A DNA stretch of 64,000 bases from Methylorubrum thiocyanatum (GTDB lineage: Bacteria; Pseudomonadota; Alphaproteobacteria; Rhizobiales; Beijerinckiaceae), in contig JACJIB010000005.1 in assembly GCA_014138645.1 (NCBI GenBank), positions 248,001 to 312,000 on the forward strand, read 5' to 3'. The position numbers were made by a program, and so were the translations under genes. The notes under the pieces were generated by a model that did no database searches, had not been told where the DNA came from, and saw only the letters and a program-made list of their open reading frames with translations. Every line of letters starts with the position of its first letter. Position 1 is the first letter of the stretch. This document shows positions 8,284-18,229 of this stretch, one piece after another.

Positions 8284-8304
8284 CCGCTGCCCTCGGAGAC
8301 CGTC

Positions 8305-8409
8305 ATGATCCGCAAACTGCTGACCGCCCTGGTCCTGCCGAGGGTCATCGCCTTCATCGGCCGCCGACTCTCCGGCCGGGCCGCAGCCCCGCCACGCCAC
8401 GGACGCTGA
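8305..8409 (+). CDS. Small hypothetical membrane-like peptide (34 aa)
   Basis: Short frame [20 protein letters not shown] then a basic tail ending PPRHGR. A GGAG site is 7 bases upstream and the gene fits between two stress genes on the same strand. One hydrophobic/amphipathic helix. It has no recognised family; it may be a real microprotein or chance. Confidence 0.4.
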   Translation: MIRKLLTALVLPRVIAFIGRRLSGRAAAPPRHGR

Positions 8410-8461
8410 GCCGGGGCAAGCCCCTCATCGCGATCAAGGACATGCCGAAGGAGGACATGCC

Positions 8462-8935
8462 ATGAGCAAGGGATACCCCTCGATGACGGCCCTGTTGGGC
8501 CTGCTGGCGATTGCCGGCTACCAGAGCCGCGACAAGCTTGCCGAACTGCTGAAGAGTCATGAGCCGGGGCGCTCCCCCGTCCCGCATGGACCGGCCACCG
8601 CGGGAGCGGGCGCTTCCGGACCCCTCGGCGATCTGGCCGGTCTGCTCGGCGGTGTCGGCTCGGCGGGGCTCGGCGGTTTCATCGCCCGCGGCCTGAGCGA
8701 ACTGGTCGAGCACTTCACCAAGGGCGGCCATGGCGAGGCGGCGGGTTCCTGGGTTGCCCAGGGACCGAACCGCGACATCGCCGAGGCCGACCTGGAACGC
8801 GCCATCGGCTCGGAGACGCTCGATCACCTCTCGCAGCAGACCGGGCTGAGCCGCGCGGCCCTGCTGTCGCGCCTGTCGCGCGAGCTGCCCTCCGCCATCG
8901 ACCGCTACGCGCCGGACGGACGCCTGCCGGTCTGA
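8462..8935 (+). CDS. DUF937 (YidB-like) family protein
   Basis: 157 residues. A glycine-rich middle ([20 protein letters not shown]), then [20 protein letters not shown] and [20 protein letters not shown], the conserved DUF937/YidB pattern; the ending [15 protein letters not shown] is also typical. An AAGGAGGAC site precedes the ATG. Family function is unknown; it travels here with CsbD-type stress genes. Confidence 0.78.
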   Translation: MSKGYPSMTALLGLLAIAGYQSRDKLAELLKSHEPGRSPVPHGPATAGAGASGPLGDLAGLLGGVGSAGLGGFIARGLSELVEHFTKGGHGEAAGSWVAQGPNRDIAEADLERAIGSETLDHLSQQTGLSRAALLSRLSRELPSAIDRYAPDGRLPV

Positions 8936-9009
8936 CCATCCCGCGCCGGATGTCTTCCGGCCGGTCCTTCGCCACCCCTTTTCCCTTATCCGATGAGGAT
9001 CCCGACTCC

Positions 9010-9450
9010 ATGACGCTTCGTCCGTTGCTGTGCGCCCTGTCCGTCCTGGCGGGAGCGCCGGCTCTCGCCCAGGAGCCGGCCCGGGAACCGAAGCCCATCG
9101 CAGCCCAGCCGGCGACGCTGAACGACGACCTGCGGGCAAAGTTCGTCGCCCAGGCGCCGGAGGACGTGGTCGCCTCCAAACTGATCGGGACGAGCATCCG
9201 CAACGGCGCGAACGAGACCATCGGCTCGGTCGCCGACGTGGTCTTCGACGACAAGGGGGCGGTGAAGTCCTACGTCGTCAGCGTCGGCGGCTTCCTCGGC
9301 CTGAACGCCAAATACGTGGCGGTGGCCCCTGAGACGCTGATCCTGGCGCGCAAGGACGGTGGGCGTCTCGACGCGGTCATCGAGACCGACAAGGACCAGC
9401 TCCGCGCCGCCCCCGAATACGTCTATCTCGGGACCGAGCCGAAGAAGTGA
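9010..9450 (+). CDS. Secreted PRC-barrel domain protein
   Basis: 146 residues with a Sec signal peptide (MTLRPLLCALSVLAGAPALA, cleavage after ALA at about residue 20). A PRC-barrel fold follows at about 55-130: VASKLIGTSIRNGANETIGS, VADVVFDDKGAVKSYVVSVG, FLGLNAKYVAV. PRC barrels bind proteins or small ligands in RNA-processing and photosynthetic complexes and are common in rhizobial periplasmic stress proteins. A strong inverted repeat follows the stop. Confidence 0.78.
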   Translation: MTLRPLLCALSVLAGAPALAQEPAREPKPIAAQPATLNDDLRAKFVAQAPEDVVASKLIGTSIRNGANETIGSVADVVFDDKGAVKSYVVSVGGFLGLNAKYVAVAPETLILARKDGGRLDAVIETDKDQLRAAPEYVYLGTEPKK

Positions 9451-9456
9451 GCGGCC

Positions 9457-9493
9457 GGACGGACCGGGCAAGGGCGTTCGCTCCGGTCCGTCC
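9457..9493 (+). terminator. Inverted repeat after PRC-barrel gene
   Basis: Perfect 11-bp arms GGACGGACCGG and CCGGTCCGTCC with a 15-base loop, 7 bases after the stop and before a convergent gene. There is no T-run, so termination is plausible but not certain. Confidence 0.5.
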
Positions 9494-9690
9494 CTGTCCG
9501 CCGTGCCCGCGCCCCCTCGTGGACCTCACGGGCCGGCACTTCGTCTGATCCGTTTCCGCGCCCGAGCTTGTGCCGGCATTCGCCCCGCCATCGGTCTTCC
9601 CGGAGGAAGAGCCTTCCGCGAACCGCTCGCCCGCGAGGTCAACGGGGGAGGCGACCGAGGCAGGTCTCACGGCACCGGAGGTCCATGAAT

Positions 9691-11370
9691 TCAGGCGGCT
9701 TTCACATTGCCGAGGAACTCACTCACCGTCATCGACAGAGCGTTTGACGTTCGTCCAAGGCTTTGAGCGGAGCCGAGGACATGAACGCTTGACGCTTCCA
9801 CGTCAGTCGTGGCGTGCCGCATCTGCGTGATGGCGCCGTTGACGCTCAATGTGCCCTGGGCGGCTTCCTGGACATTGCGCGCAATCTCCTCGGTGGCGAC
9901 CCCCTGCTCTTCCATCGCCGCAGCAATCCCCGTCGCAATCGAGTCAACCTCGTTGATGATTCCGCCGATGGCGTCGATCGCGATCACCGCTTGGCGGGTC
10001 TCTGCCTGGATCGCCGCGATCTGATTGCCGACTTCGTCCGTCGCGCGCGCCGTTTGCGATGCAAGCTCTTTGACCTCGCTCGCCACCACAGCGAAGCCGC
10101 GACCGGCTTGCCCGGCTCGAGCCGCCTCAATCGTGGCATTGAGGGCGAGGAGATCGGTTTGCCTGGCAATGGAGTTGATGACGGCGATGACGCCTCCGAT
10201 CCGTTCGGCGGTCACAGCCAGGGTCTTGACGATGGTATCCGTGCGCTGGGCCTCCTCGGCGGCTCGCCTCGATATCTGCGACGAACGCATGACTTGGGTC
10301 GCGATCTCACGGATCGACGCGGCGAGCTCCTCGGTGGCCGCAGCGACGGTCTGGACATTGGCCGAGGTCTGTTCTGCGGCGGCAACTGCGCCAACCGATT
10401 GCTCGGTCGTGTGGGCGATGACCCGACTCATCGTGGTGGAGGTGCGCTCCATCGCGCTCGCGGCCCCAGACATCTCGCCCGCAAGTACGGAAATATCCGC
10501 CTCGAAGGTGCTCGCAAGCCGGTCGAGCTGTTGGGCGCGCCGAACCCTGACATCTTGGTCCCTGGCCTGTGCCGCAGCGAGAGCCTCACGCTCGACGAGC
10601 CCGTCGCGCAGAACAACCAAGCTTCTCGCCATCATGCCGACTTCGTCGCGAAGCGCCACCTCGCGGATCGCGATCTCAGTATTGCCGGCAGCAAGGGTGC
10701 GCATATCACCGTTCAGAGCATGCAGAGGACGGATGATCGACCGCACCAAGAACATGGTCACGAGGCCGAGGAGGAGGACGATCAGCGTGCCTTTCACGAG
10801 CAACTGCCACGCCGCTGCTGCCAGTTCGGCTCGCAGGTCATCGATGTAGACGCCCGTCACCATGATGACGCCCCACGGCTTGAAATGTCCGTAGTAGCTG
10901 AGCTTGTCGATAGGCTCGCTCTCACCCGCCCTCTGCCACTGGTAAGTGACCGTCGCACTCCCGTCTCGCAGGGCGCGAGGCAAGACGTCCGCCGTGAACA
11001 GGAAGCCGCGAGCATCGGCAACGCCGGAGAAATTCTTGCCGAGTGCCTTCGGATTGACGGAATGCGCGATCGTAACACCCGCCTCGTCGATCACGAAGAT
11101 GTAGTCGCCTTTACCGTAGCGCATCGCTCCGATGTCCGCATAGGCGGCGGCCTTGGCCTCTGCTTCCGTCATCGTTCCTTTCGTGACTTCGCCGCGGTAG
11201 CGTTCCGCAACACCCATGGCGGCATCGACGAGTGACTTGAGTTGACTGATGCGCGCTGCGTAGAGGCTTTCACGTTCGGAAAGCAGCGCACTCCCGCCGA
11301 AGATAGCCAGTGCTACCGTGAAGATCGCAATGATGCCGTATAGGCGCGCCGCGATGGACACTCGGTTCAT
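9691..11370 (-). CDS. Methyl-accepting chemotaxis protein (single Cache sensor)
   Basis: 559 residues. The first membrane helix is at 10-30; a periplasmic sCache-like sensor at 35-190 carries [20 protein letters not shown] and [20 protein letters not shown]; the second membrane helix is at 192-212, HAMP at 213-265; the cytoplasmic signalling hairpin contains [20 protein letters not shown], the conserved MCP tip. No C-terminal NWETF-like CheR tether is visible (it ends EFLGNVKAA). It lies alone, with AT-rich DNA upstream. The GKGDYIF pattern is common in Cache domains that bind small carboxylates, but the ligand here is not known. Confidence 0.93.
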   Translation of the reverse strand: MNRVSIAARLYGIIAIFTVALAIFGGSALLSERESLYAARISQLKSLVDAAMGVAERYRGEVTKGTMTEAEAKAAAYADIGAMRYGKGDYIFVIDEAGVTIAHSVNPKALGKNFSGVADARGFLFTADVLPRALRDGSATVTYQWQRAGESEPIDKLSYYGHFKPWGVIMVTGVYIDDLRAELAAAAWQLLVKGTLIVLLLGLVTMFLVRSIIRPLHALNGDMRTLAAGNTEIAIREVALRDEVGMMARSLVVLRDGLVEREALAAAQARDQDVRVRRAQQLDRLASTFEADISVLAGEMSGAASAMERTSTTMSRVIAHTTEQSVGAVAAAEQTSANVQTVAAATEELAASIREIATQVMRSSQISRRAAEEAQRTDTIVKTLAVTAERIGGVIAVINSIARQTDLLALNATIEAARAGQAGRGFAVVASEVKELASQTARATDEVGNQIAAIQAETRQAVIAIDAIGGIINEVDSIATGIAAAMEEQGVATEEIARNVQEAAQGTLSVNGAITQMRHATTDVEASSVHVLGSAQSLGRTSNALSMTVSEFLGNVKAA

Positions 11371-12039
11371 GGGCCAGCACCTCTTTACTTGGTCGGATTC
11401 GCTGGCGGTCAGTTTGTATCATATGTTATAAAAAAAGATTAAGAGAAATAGTAATGCGCGGTTACCTTGTGTTCACTCTTGTTTATTGGATCATTTCAAC
11501 CTGGCTTATATTTATGGTCGCGCTAAGGAGGAGGGCTAATGTAGGAAGGCGGCTATAAAAGGCTGACAAGTCAGATCCAAAAGATAACTGGCGCATGCGG
11601 TCTGCCGCTCTTCAGCGATGGTGAACGGATGCGGCTATCATTTTTCTGGGGAAATCATGATAGATGCCTGTCTGGAAAAGTAGATATATTTGTTTGCTGA
11701 TAAATAATGATGCGTGTTCTCTTCTGATCATTCGAGAATCGTTTGATGCCGTCCCAACGCGAAACGGCGCGCGCTGATCGGCCGGCTGCTGGCTGGCAAG
11801 ATGTCGGCGGTGGCGGACCGCGCGGCCCCACATCCTCGCGCAGCAGGAGGATCAGTTCTGGCGGCGATGCTCCGGGAAGCCGGCGGAGCGGACGTGCTGA
11901 AGATTGAGACGCTTCCAGTTCCAGAGCCGGGGCCGGGAGAGATCCTGATCCCCGTTCATCCGGGCCAGGGCGAGACGTTGCTACGCCGCCCTCTCGGTGC
12001 AGGGAATGACAAGCAGGCCCATGGAGATCGCAACCACCA
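11371..12039. other. Gene-poor, AT-rich intergenic region
   Basis: 670 bases between two minus-strand genes. From 11400 to about 11740 the DNA is clearly AT-richer than the flanks, with runs of A near 11432, and would hold the chemoreceptor promoter. A short remnant of a quinone-oxidoreductase gene lies at 11867-11962. No other gene is supported. Confidence 0.5.
11867..11962 (+). pseudogene. Remnant of zinc-type alcohol dehydrogenase/quinone oxidoreductase N-terminus
   Basis: 32 codons read MLREAGGADVLKIETLPVPE then PGPGEILIPVHP, the standard opening of MDR-family NADPH:quinone reductases. After that the frame becomes unrelated sequence (GQGETLLRRP), so only the N-terminal strand is left. 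Probably debris of an old rearrangement. Confidence 0.6.
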
Positions 12040-13065
12040 TCAGCGGCGCCCGGCACTCTCCAGTTCGGGCTGGGTCGCAGGCCGCGTACTGTAGATCGGG
12101 AAGTTGATGCGGCTCCAGATCTGATGTCCGCCCGCCGTATTTTCGGCCAGGACGGTCCTTTGGTAGTACAGCGACAAAACGAAGGCGCCGAAATCATAGC
12201 TCATGACCGGCCCGAGTGAGACGAAGCGCGCGCGTCCTCCGCGTCCACGGCCTCCGGCCGCAGGCGTCGGTTCTCCGGCCCGAAGATCGTCGGTGAATTG
12301 ATAGATGATCGTGGAGCCGAGCCCGAAATCGAGCTTGTCGAAGATCCGGCGTGTCGCCGTCAGGTCTGTGGCGACCAAGGTTCCCGATTGAAAGCGCCTC
12401 GCCTCGTTCTCTTCGTTGACGTTGAAGACGATGTTGCTCGAGAGGTGCCAGCCGTCCTTGACGTAGCTGAGCCCGAGCCGTGGTTCGAAGGTCGCGTAGT
12501 TGCGGGCCGGATTGATCGGACGCCCGAGCGTGTATTTCCCGACATTCGGATAGATATTCAGGCCGGCGCTGACGGCGAAACCGTTGCCGAGGCGCCACGA
12601 CAGAGTGCCGACATTGAGGATCGTGTTGACGATACCGAATTGATCTGCAGAGACCGTGGGCGTTGTAATGGTGTGGTAGCGGACGGGCTGCACGACGCCG
12701 ATCCCGTAGCTCGCTCCGAGGATCTGGAGGTCCGTGACCCAGAGAACGCCGAGGCCGATCGGGTAGTTCTCGATCCTGGCCCCGGTGTCGCGGCCGGTGT
12801 CGCCTCGTCCCTTGAAGTCGAACCGGCCGACGCCGATCATGCCGTAGACGCCCGGCGGCGGCAGCAAGCCGACGGGGGCCCCGATTGTTCCTCCGGGGAT
12901 GAAGGGCGTCACATCCTCGACGGCATGAGCCGGGTTCGCATGTCCGAAGATTGAGAATCCCATCAAGGCCGCACTTACGACCCGGGCGGCGCGGGATATG
13001 ACCGGCTTATGACCCACCACACTCCCCCCTTTTTCCAGTCTCTGTTTGAATCGTCCCATTTTCAT
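12040..13065 (-). CDS. SphA-like outer-membrane channel (MetA-pathway/phenol degradation family)
   Basis: 341 residues with a signal peptide (hydrophobic ARVVSAALMGFSIFGHA, cleavage after PAHA near residue 49). The rest is rich in alternating beta strands: GVYGMIGVGRFDFKG, YPIGLGVLWVTD, GFAVSAGLNIYPNVGKYTLG, GLSYVKDGWHLSSNIVFNVN and a final LSLYYQRTVLAENTAGG. This is the pattern of the SphA/Phenol_MetA_deg family, outer-membrane barrels next to aromatic-degradation genes. ATG at 13065 or 13059 is possible. It lies downstream of the homogentisate operon on the same strand with its own AT-rich leader; import of an aromatic substrate is inferred. Confidence 0.75.
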   Translation of the reverse strand: MKMGRFKQRLEKGGSVVGHKPVISRAARVVSAALMGFSIFGHANPAHAVEDVTPFIPGGTIGAPVGLLPPPGVYGMIGVGRFDFKGRGDTGRDTGARIENYPIGLGVLWVTDLQILGASYGIGVVQPVRYHTITTPTVSADQFGIVNTILNVGTLSWRLGNGFAVSAGLNIYPNVGKYTLGRPINPARNYATFEPRLGLSYVKDGWHLSSNIVFNVNEENEARRFQSGTLVATDLTATRRIFDKLDFGLGSTIIYQFTDDLRAGEPTPAAGGRGRGGRARFVSLGPVMSYDFGAFVLSLYYQRTVLAENTAGGHQIWSRINFPIYSTRPATQPELESAGRR

Positions 13066-13369
13066 CGCCGTATTATAGTTCGAATGATTTTATTTATATA
13101 CATATGTTAAGTTAATTTTTATTTAAAGCGCAGCCGAAAACAAAGGCGCATATGAGATTTCTGATTTGGGCGGTCGTGATCTCAAGGACTGAATTCGGTC
13201 GGGGGCGGCAAACCGGACAATCTAGAGTATCGCCCTGGCTGTTGGGTCCAATCCGCGGGCCGAGACCGCTTTCCGGCATTATTCTTCGGATGGCCGATGG
13301 CGATCTTTCGAGATGATGCGCGCGTTCCGGCGACCTCGAGCGAGCTGCAACGATCCCCTTCGCGATGGT
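13066..13369 (-). other. AT-rich promoter region of the SphA-like gene
   Basis: 304 bases between maiA and the outer-membrane gene. Positions 13070-13130 are strongly AT-rich (TTATTTATATACATATG lies in it) and probably hold a promoter reading left. The rest is ordinary GC-rich sequence with no gene seen. Confidence 0.4.
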
Positions 13370-14008
13370 TCAGGTGGCGTCGGGCTGGCGGGATGGGTGC
13401 GCAGCCCGGAACAGCGGCTGGGCCTCGGCATAGTCGACGATGCGCGCGATCTTCGGGAGCGAGGCAAGCGCGCTTCCGAATCGCCGGGCCGCGTAGACCT
13501 GCGGGACGAGGTAGACGTCAGCCAAGCTTGGCCAGGGGCCGAAGCAGTAGGTGTGGCCGTCCTCGATCAGGGCTTCGACGGCGGAGAGGCCCTCGCCGAT
13601 CCAGCGACCGACCCAGCGGCCGATCTCGTCCTCCGAGGCGCTGAAGCGCTCTCGCAGGTGGGTCAGCGGGCCGACGTTGTGGAGCGGATGGATGTCGCAG
13701 CCGATGATGGCCGCGACGGCTCTGATGCGCGCGCGCTGGATCGGATCGGCCGGCAGCAGCGGCGGCAACGGGAACGTCTCTTCGAGATATTCGATGATGG
13801 CCGGCGACTGGGTCAGGACGGTGCCGTCGTCGAGGATCAGGCTCGGCACGCGCTGCTGCGGATTGATCCGCCGGTAGGCATCGCTGCGGTGCTCGCCACC
13901 GCCGCGAACGAGGTGAACCGGCACTTGGTCGAACGCCAGCCCCTTGAGGGCGAGCGCGAGGCGCAGCCGGTAGGACGAGGTCGATCGCCAGTAACCGTAG
14001 AGCTTCAT
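13370..14008 (-). CDS. maiA: Maleylacetoacetate isomerase (zeta-class GST)
   Basis: 212 residues, the usual length. Glutathione-S-transferase fold: MKLYGYWRSTSSYRLRLALA at the N-terminus is the zeta-class active-site loop (STSS in place of the usual SSCS/SSAS, so no cysteine), then NPQQRVPSLILDDGTVLTQS and AIIEYLEETFPLPPLLPADP. It isomerises maleylacetoacetate to fumarylacetoacetate with glutathione in tyrosine/homogentisate breakdown. Its ATG overlaps the fahA stop (ATGA), so the two are translationally coupled; ATG at 14008 is chosen because the fold begins there. Confidence 0.92.
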   Translation of the reverse strand: MKLYGYWRSTSSYRLRLALALKGLAFDQVPVHLVRGGGEHRSDAYRRINPQQRVPSLILDDGTVLTQSPAIIEYLEETFPLPPLLPADPIQRARIRAVAAIIGCDIHPLHNVGPLTHLRERFSASEDEIGRWVGRWIGEGLSAVEALIEDGHTYCFGPWPSLADVYLVPQVYAARRFGSALASLPKIARIVDYAEAQPLFRAAHPSRQPDAT

Positions 14009-15315
14009 CCCGAAGCTCCCACGATCACCCCTCGGCACTCGCCGAAGCCGATGGAAGCGAAGCCCTCGCGCACGCCGTGGGCCTGAAGGAGCACCTCGTC
14101 GCCGTCTTCGAGGAACCGGCGCTCCTCGCCGGAGGCCAGCTGGAGCGGTTCCCGGCCCCCGAGCGTGGCCTCGATGAGGCTGCCGCAGGCGTCCCGCTCC
14201 GGCCCCGAAATCGTCCCCGTGCCCAGGAGGTCGCCGGGCCGAAGGTTGCAGCCGCCGCTGGCGTGGTGGGCCAGCATCTGGGCCGCCGTCCAATACATGG
14301 AGCGCGTGTTCGACACCGCGACCCGGTGCGGAGGCAGCCCGGCCTCACGCAGGCCCGGCGTCAGCAGGAAGACGTCGAGCCGGAGGTCGAAGGCTCCCCC
14401 TCGCTGGTCCGCCTCGTCCGTGAGGTAGGCGAGAGGCTTGGGATCCCCCTGCGGCCGAGGCGGCTGCGGGATTCGGAAGGGGAGCAGCGCCTCGGGCGTG
14501 ACGATCCAGGGTGAGATCGTGGTGACGAAGTTCTTCGACAGAAACGGGCCGAGCGGCTGGTATTCCCAAGACTGGATGTCCCGTGCAGACCAGTCGTTCA
14601 GCAGGCAATAGCCCGCGATATGGGCTTCCGCCTCACCGATCGCGATCGGCTCGCCGAGCGCGTTGCCCGGCCCGACCCACACGCCGAGTTCCAGCTCGTA
14701 ATCGAGCCGCTGGGAGGGTCCGAAATGGATCGTATCGGCATCCGGCCCCTTGGTTTGGCCGCTCGGACGCCGCACCGGTGCCCCGGACGGGCGGATCGAG
14801 GAGGCGCGGCCGTGATAGCCGATCGGGACGTGCTTGTAGTTCGGCAGCAGCGGGTTGTCCGGTCGGAACTGCCGGCCGATATTCTCGGCGTGATGGATGC
14901 CGACGTAGAAATCGGTGTAGTCGCCGATCGCGGCCGGGAGGTGGAGCCGGCAGGCGGCCGCCTCGTGCAGCAGCGGTTCGATCGTGCGGCGCTCCGCCTG
15001 GCCCTCGCGCAGCAAGGCCGACAGGTCCCGGCGCAGGGCGCGGCGCGGGCCGGCACCCAGCGCGAGCAGCGGGTTGAGGGTTTCCCCGACGGCTTCGACC
15101 GCCGCGGCGGCTTCGCCGGAGAGAAGGTTCGTCGCGAGCAGGGCCGGCAGATCGAGAATGTGCCGGCCGATCGCGACCCCCGCTCGCGGGACGCCGCCGT
15201 CCGGGGACACAATGCCGAGCGGCAGGTTCTGGATGGGAAAGTCCGGGTGGTCGTCGGCGCCCGGCACCCACGACCGCAGCCCGGCATCGTGGGTGTGATC
15301 AAGATCGTGCGTCAT
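14005..15315 (-). CDS. fahA: Fumarylacetoacetase
   Basis: 436 residues, full length. N-terminal domain (NLPLGIVSPDGGVPRAGVAI) and C-terminal metal-dependent hydrolase with DYTDFYVGIHHAENIGRQFR (Asp and His of the active site), LDYELELGVWVG (metal Glu pair) and LLNDWSARDIQSWEYQPLGP (metal Asp). It cleaves fumarylacetoacetate to fumarate and acetoacetate, the last step of the homogentisate route. It lies directly before maiA and after the MFS gene, all on the minus strand. Confidence 0.95.
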   Translation of the reverse strand: MTHDLDHTHDAGLRSWVPGADDHPDFPIQNLPLGIVSPDGGVPRAGVAIGRHILDLPALLATNLLSGEAAAAVEAVGETLNPLLALGAGPRRALRRDLSALLREGQAERRTIEPLLHEAAACRLHLPAAIGDYTDFYVGIHHAENIGRQFRPDNPLLPNYKHVPIGYHGRASSIRPSGAPVRRPSGQTKGPDADTIHFGPSQRLDYELELGVWVGPGNALGEPIAIGEAEAHIAGYCLLNDWSARDIQSWEYQPLGPFLSKNFVTTISPWIVTPEALLPFRIPQPPRPQGDPKPLAYLTDEADQRGGAFDLRLDVFLLTPGLREAGLPPHRVAVSNTRSMYWTAAQMLAHHASGGCNLRPGDLLGTGTISGPERDACGSLIEATLGGREPLQLASGEERRFLEDGDEVLLQAHGVREGFASIGFGECRGVIVGASG

Positions 15316-15326
15316 CCCGGCCTGCC

Positions 15327-16658
15327 TTACTGTATGAGGTTGCTGCCGCGCGTCTCGCGCGAGGTCGCGATGGCCCAGAGCGCCGGCACCGCCATGGCGC
15401 TGGCGTAGATGGCGACCGCGATGGGTGCCTGGAAAAGCTCAAGGAGCCCGGTTCCGACGATCGGCGCGAGGGCGCCGCCGAGTACCGCCGCGACCGAGTA
15501 GGCGGTGGACATCGCCGTGTAGCGGATGCGGGCGGGGAACAGTTCCGTGAAGTGGGCCGACATGCCGCCGACGACGACACCGTGGCAGGTCAGCGTCAGC
15601 ATCGTCGCGGCCGTGAGCACCGCCTCGGACGCTCCGCTTTCGAGGGTGAAGAGGTGGAAGGCGGCCGCCACGCTGCCCAGGAGGCCGAGCACGGTCACCG
15701 GCTTGCGGCCCACGATATCCGAGAGGGCTCCTGCGCCGAGGATGGCCGCCACCTGGGCGATCGAGCCCCAGAACAAGGCTGTCAAGGCCGCTTCGCGCGG
15801 CGCCCGCAGGAAGAGCGTCGCGAGCACGATGAAGAACGTCGAGAACAGGTAGAACAGCGTGCTCTCCCCGCTCTTGATGAACAGCACGCGGGCCATGCTG
15901 GCGGGATGTTCGCGCAGCGCCTCGCGCAAGGGGGCGCGCGGCACCTCGGCGTGCTGCTCCCGCGCCTCGACGAAGGCGGGCGATTCCTCGATGCGCCGAC
16001 GCATCCAGAAGCCGAACACGATCAGGACCGCCGAGGCCAGGAAGGGCAGGCGCCACGCCCAGTCGACGAAGGCGGTCTGCCCGAAGGCGGCGATGGCGGC
16101 CCCGATCACGGTGGTGGCCAGGACGTTGCCCGCCGGACCACCGATCATCGGGAAGCCCGTCCAGAAGCCGCGCTGCCGTGCCGGCATGCTTTCGGCCACG
16201 ATGACGAGGGCACCGGTCGATTCGCCGCCGACGGCGAAGCCCTGAAGCAGGCGCAGAATGACGAGCAGGATCGGCGCGGCGACGCCAACCTGCGCGTAGG
16301 TCGGCAGCAATCCCATGGCGATGGTCGCCACCCCCATGAGGAGCAGACTGGCGACGAGGCTGCGCTTGCGGCCGATCTTGTCCCCGAGCACGCCGAAGAA
16401 CCAGCCGCCGAGCGGCCTGGCCACGAAGCCGACGGCCTGCGCCATCAGGGCGGCCAGCAGGCCGGCAAAGGGGTCGGCAGCGGGGAAGAAGGCGGTGTTG
16501 AACACCATCGCGGCGCAGACCGCGAACACCGCGAAGTCGTACCATTCGACGATGGAGCCGACGCTGCTGGCGAGCAGAAGGCGCGTTCGTGCGCCGTGAT
16601 CGACCTTGGTGTCCAGGTCCAGCGGCAACACGCCAGACACGGCGGTCTGTGTATTCAT
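15327..16658 (-). CDS. MFS transporter, metabolite:H+ symporter type (aromatic acid uptake)
   Basis: 443 residues with 12 predicted membrane helices. SIVEWYDFAVFAVCAAMVFN near residue 35, RPLGGWFFGVLGDKIGRKRS (MFS motif A) and the LLQGFAVGGESTGALVIVAE helix put it in the shikimate/proline/KgtP-like symporter branch. The start at 16658 (MNTQTAVSG) has a GGGAGGTC ribosome site immediately upstream; the longer frame would start inside that site. Position between hmgA and fahA implies uptake of an aromatic acid or homogentisate precursor (inference). Confidence 0.87.
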   Translation of the reverse strand: MNTQTAVSGVLPLDLDTKVDHGARTRLLLASSVGSIVEWYDFAVFAVCAAMVFNTAFFPAADPFAGLLAALMAQAVGFVARPLGGWFFGVLGDKIGRKRSLVASLLLMGVATIAMGLLPTYAQVGVAAPILLVILRLLQGFAVGGESTGALVIVAESMPARQRGFWTGFPMIGGPAGNVLATTVIGAAIAAFGQTAFVDWAWRLPFLASAVLIVFGFWMRRRIEESPAFVEAREQHAEVPRAPLREALREHPASMARVLFIKSGESTLFYLFSTFFIVLATLFLRAPREAALTALFWGSIAQVAAILGAGALSDIVGRKPVTVLGLLGSVAAAFHLFTLESGASEAVLTAATMLTLTCHGVVVGGMSAHFTELFPARIRYTAMSTAYSVAAVLGGALAPIVGTGLLELFQAPIAVAIYASAMAVPALWAIATSRETRGSNLIQ

Positions 16659-16731
16659 GATGACCTCCCTATTCAATCAAAGCAATCGAGGGGTGGCGGT
16701 GTTCTTATTGTTCTTCAGCAATAGCGGGACC

Positions 16732-16756
16732 GACCGCGTGCCTTGAGCACGCGGTC
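16732..16756 (-). terminator. Hairpin between hmgA and the MFS gene
   Basis: Perfect 10-bp stem GACCGCGTGC/GCACGCGGTC with a 5-base loop. No clear T-run follows on the minus strand, so it may weaken read-through from hmgA or stabilise RNA rather than fully terminate. Confidence 0.5.
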
Positions 16757-16832
16757 CTGTCTTGATTTCGGAATGCTCGCCCGATCGGCCCGGTCGATCT
16801 TCGGGCCGGGCGCTGTCGCGGCGCGGGCGCCT

Positions 16833-18185
16833 TCAGGGCGTGAGCGGCTCGAAGTAGCGGTTGAGGCGCCGGCCGTAATCGGCGTAGCCGTCCTGGAGCG
16901 TCGGCGACTCGGCCGCGAAGCGGCTGACTTTCTGCGGGAAGCGCGTCTCGAACATGAAGGCGAGGGTGCCTTCATGCTTGTGCGGCTTGAGATCACCGTT
17001 CGAGGCGGCCTCGAAGGCGTCGATGTCCGGGCCATGCGGGAGCATGGTGTTGTGCAGCGAGGCTCCGCCCGGCCGAAACCCGCCGCTGGTTTTGGCGTCG
17101 TAAACCCCGTAGACGAGCCCCATGAACTCACTCATCACGTTCATGTGGTACCAGGGTGGCCGGAAGGTATTCTCGGCGACCAGCCAGCGGTCGGAGAAAA
17201 TCACGAAGTCGATATTCGCAGTGCCCGGCGTTTCCGACGGTGAGGTCAATACGGTAAAGATCGACGGATCGGCATGGTCGAAGAGGATCGGTCCGATTGG
17301 GGAGTACTTGCGCAAGTCGTATTTGTACGGAGCGTAGTTGCCGTGCCATGCAACGACGTCGAGGGGAGAATGAGCGATCTCGGTTGCCCACATCGTGCCG
17401 CCCCACTTCATCATCAGCGTCGAGGCGACGTCGCGATCCTCGTAGGCGGCCACGGGCGTGAGGAAATCGCGCTGGTTGGCCATACAGTTGGCGCCGATGG
17501 GGCCGCGCTCCGGCAGGGTGAAGGCGCCGCCGTAGTTTTCGCAGACATAGCCGCGGGCGGGGCCATCGAGCAGCTCGACCCGGATCTTCACGCCCCTAGG
17601 GATCACGCAGATCTCCCCGGGCTCCACGTCGATGATGCCGAACTCGGTGGCGAAGCGAAGCCGGCCCTCCTGCGGGACGACCAGCAACTCGCCGTCGGCA
17701 TTGTAGAAGTACTCGTCCCGCATCGAACGGGTGGCGAGATAGACATGCGCGCCCATCCCGGCCTGCGCGCCGGCGTCGCCCGCCGTGGTCATGGTGTGGA
17801 TGCCCTCGATGAAGGAGAGCGGCTCGGCCGGCAGCGGCAAGGGATCCCAGCGCAAGGGTGCGGGGGCGATCTCCACCTCCGGGGCCGGCGCCGTTCGCCA
17901 CAGCCGGGCATCGATCTTGGAGAACCGGTTCCAATGCGTCACGGTCGGGCGGATACGGTAGAGCCAGGAGCGCTCGTTGGTGGCCCGCGGCGCCGTGAAC
18001 GGCGAGCCCGAGAGTTGCTCGGCATAGAGGCCGTAGGGGCATCTTTGAGGCGAGTTGCGCCCGACCGGCAGGGCACCGGGGAGCGCTTCGGTCTCGAAAC
18101 CGTTTCCGAAGCCGGTCATGTACCCGGGGGCGGGATGAAAGAAATGTTGGCCGGAGCGCGGCTCCGGCAGGGTCCGAACGTTCAT
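16833..18185 (-). CDS. hmgA: Homogentisate 1,2-dioxygenase
   Basis: 450 residues, normal length. Starts [20 protein letters not shown] then [20 protein letters not shown], the family signature. The jelly-roll core has [20 protein letters not shown] and the Fe(II) site [18 protein letters not shown] (His and Glu) with MLPHGPD supplying the third ligand. It opens the homogentisate ring to maleylacetoacetate. It heads the hmgA-MFS-fahA-maiA run and is divergent from a MarR regulator with a palindromic operator between them, indicating substrate-induced derepression. Confidence 0.96.
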   Translation of the reverse strand: MNVRTLPEPRSGQHFFHPAPGYMTGFGNGFETEALPGALPVGRNSPQRCPYGLYAEQLSGSPFTAPRATNERSWLYRIRPTVTHWNRFSKIDARLWRTAPAPEVEIAPAPLRWDPLPLPAEPLSFIEGIHTMTTAGDAGAQAGMGAHVYLATRSMRDEYFYNADGELLVVPQEGRLRFATEFGIIDVEPGEICVIPRGVKIRVELLDGPARGYVCENYGGAFTLPERGPIGANCMANQRDFLTPVAAYEDRDVASTLMMKWGGTMWATEIAHSPLDVVAWHGNYAPYKYDLRKYSPIGPILFDHADPSIFTVLTSPSETPGTANIDFVIFSDRWLVAENTFRPPWYHMNVMSEFMGLVYGVYDAKTSGGFRPGGASLHNTMLPHGPDIDAFEAASNGDLKPHKHEGTLAFMFETRFPQKVSRFAAESPTLQDGYADYGRRLNRYFEPLTP

Positions 18186-18207
18186 TCCAGCTCCCTTCCA
18201 TCCCCAT

Positions 18208-18229
18208 CATAGTTACATTTGTAACTATG
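18208..18229. promoter_or_regulatory. Perfect 22-bp MarR-type operator between hmgA and its regulator
   Basis: Inverted repeat CATAGTTACA-TT-TGTAACTATG, two exact 10-bp arms around two bases, placed 23 bases before the hmgA start and 29 before the regulator start. A second dyad, GTTTC-N4-GAAAC, lies at 18243-18256 just before the regulator ATG. Size and place fit a MarR dimer site controlling both promoters. Confidence 0.78.
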
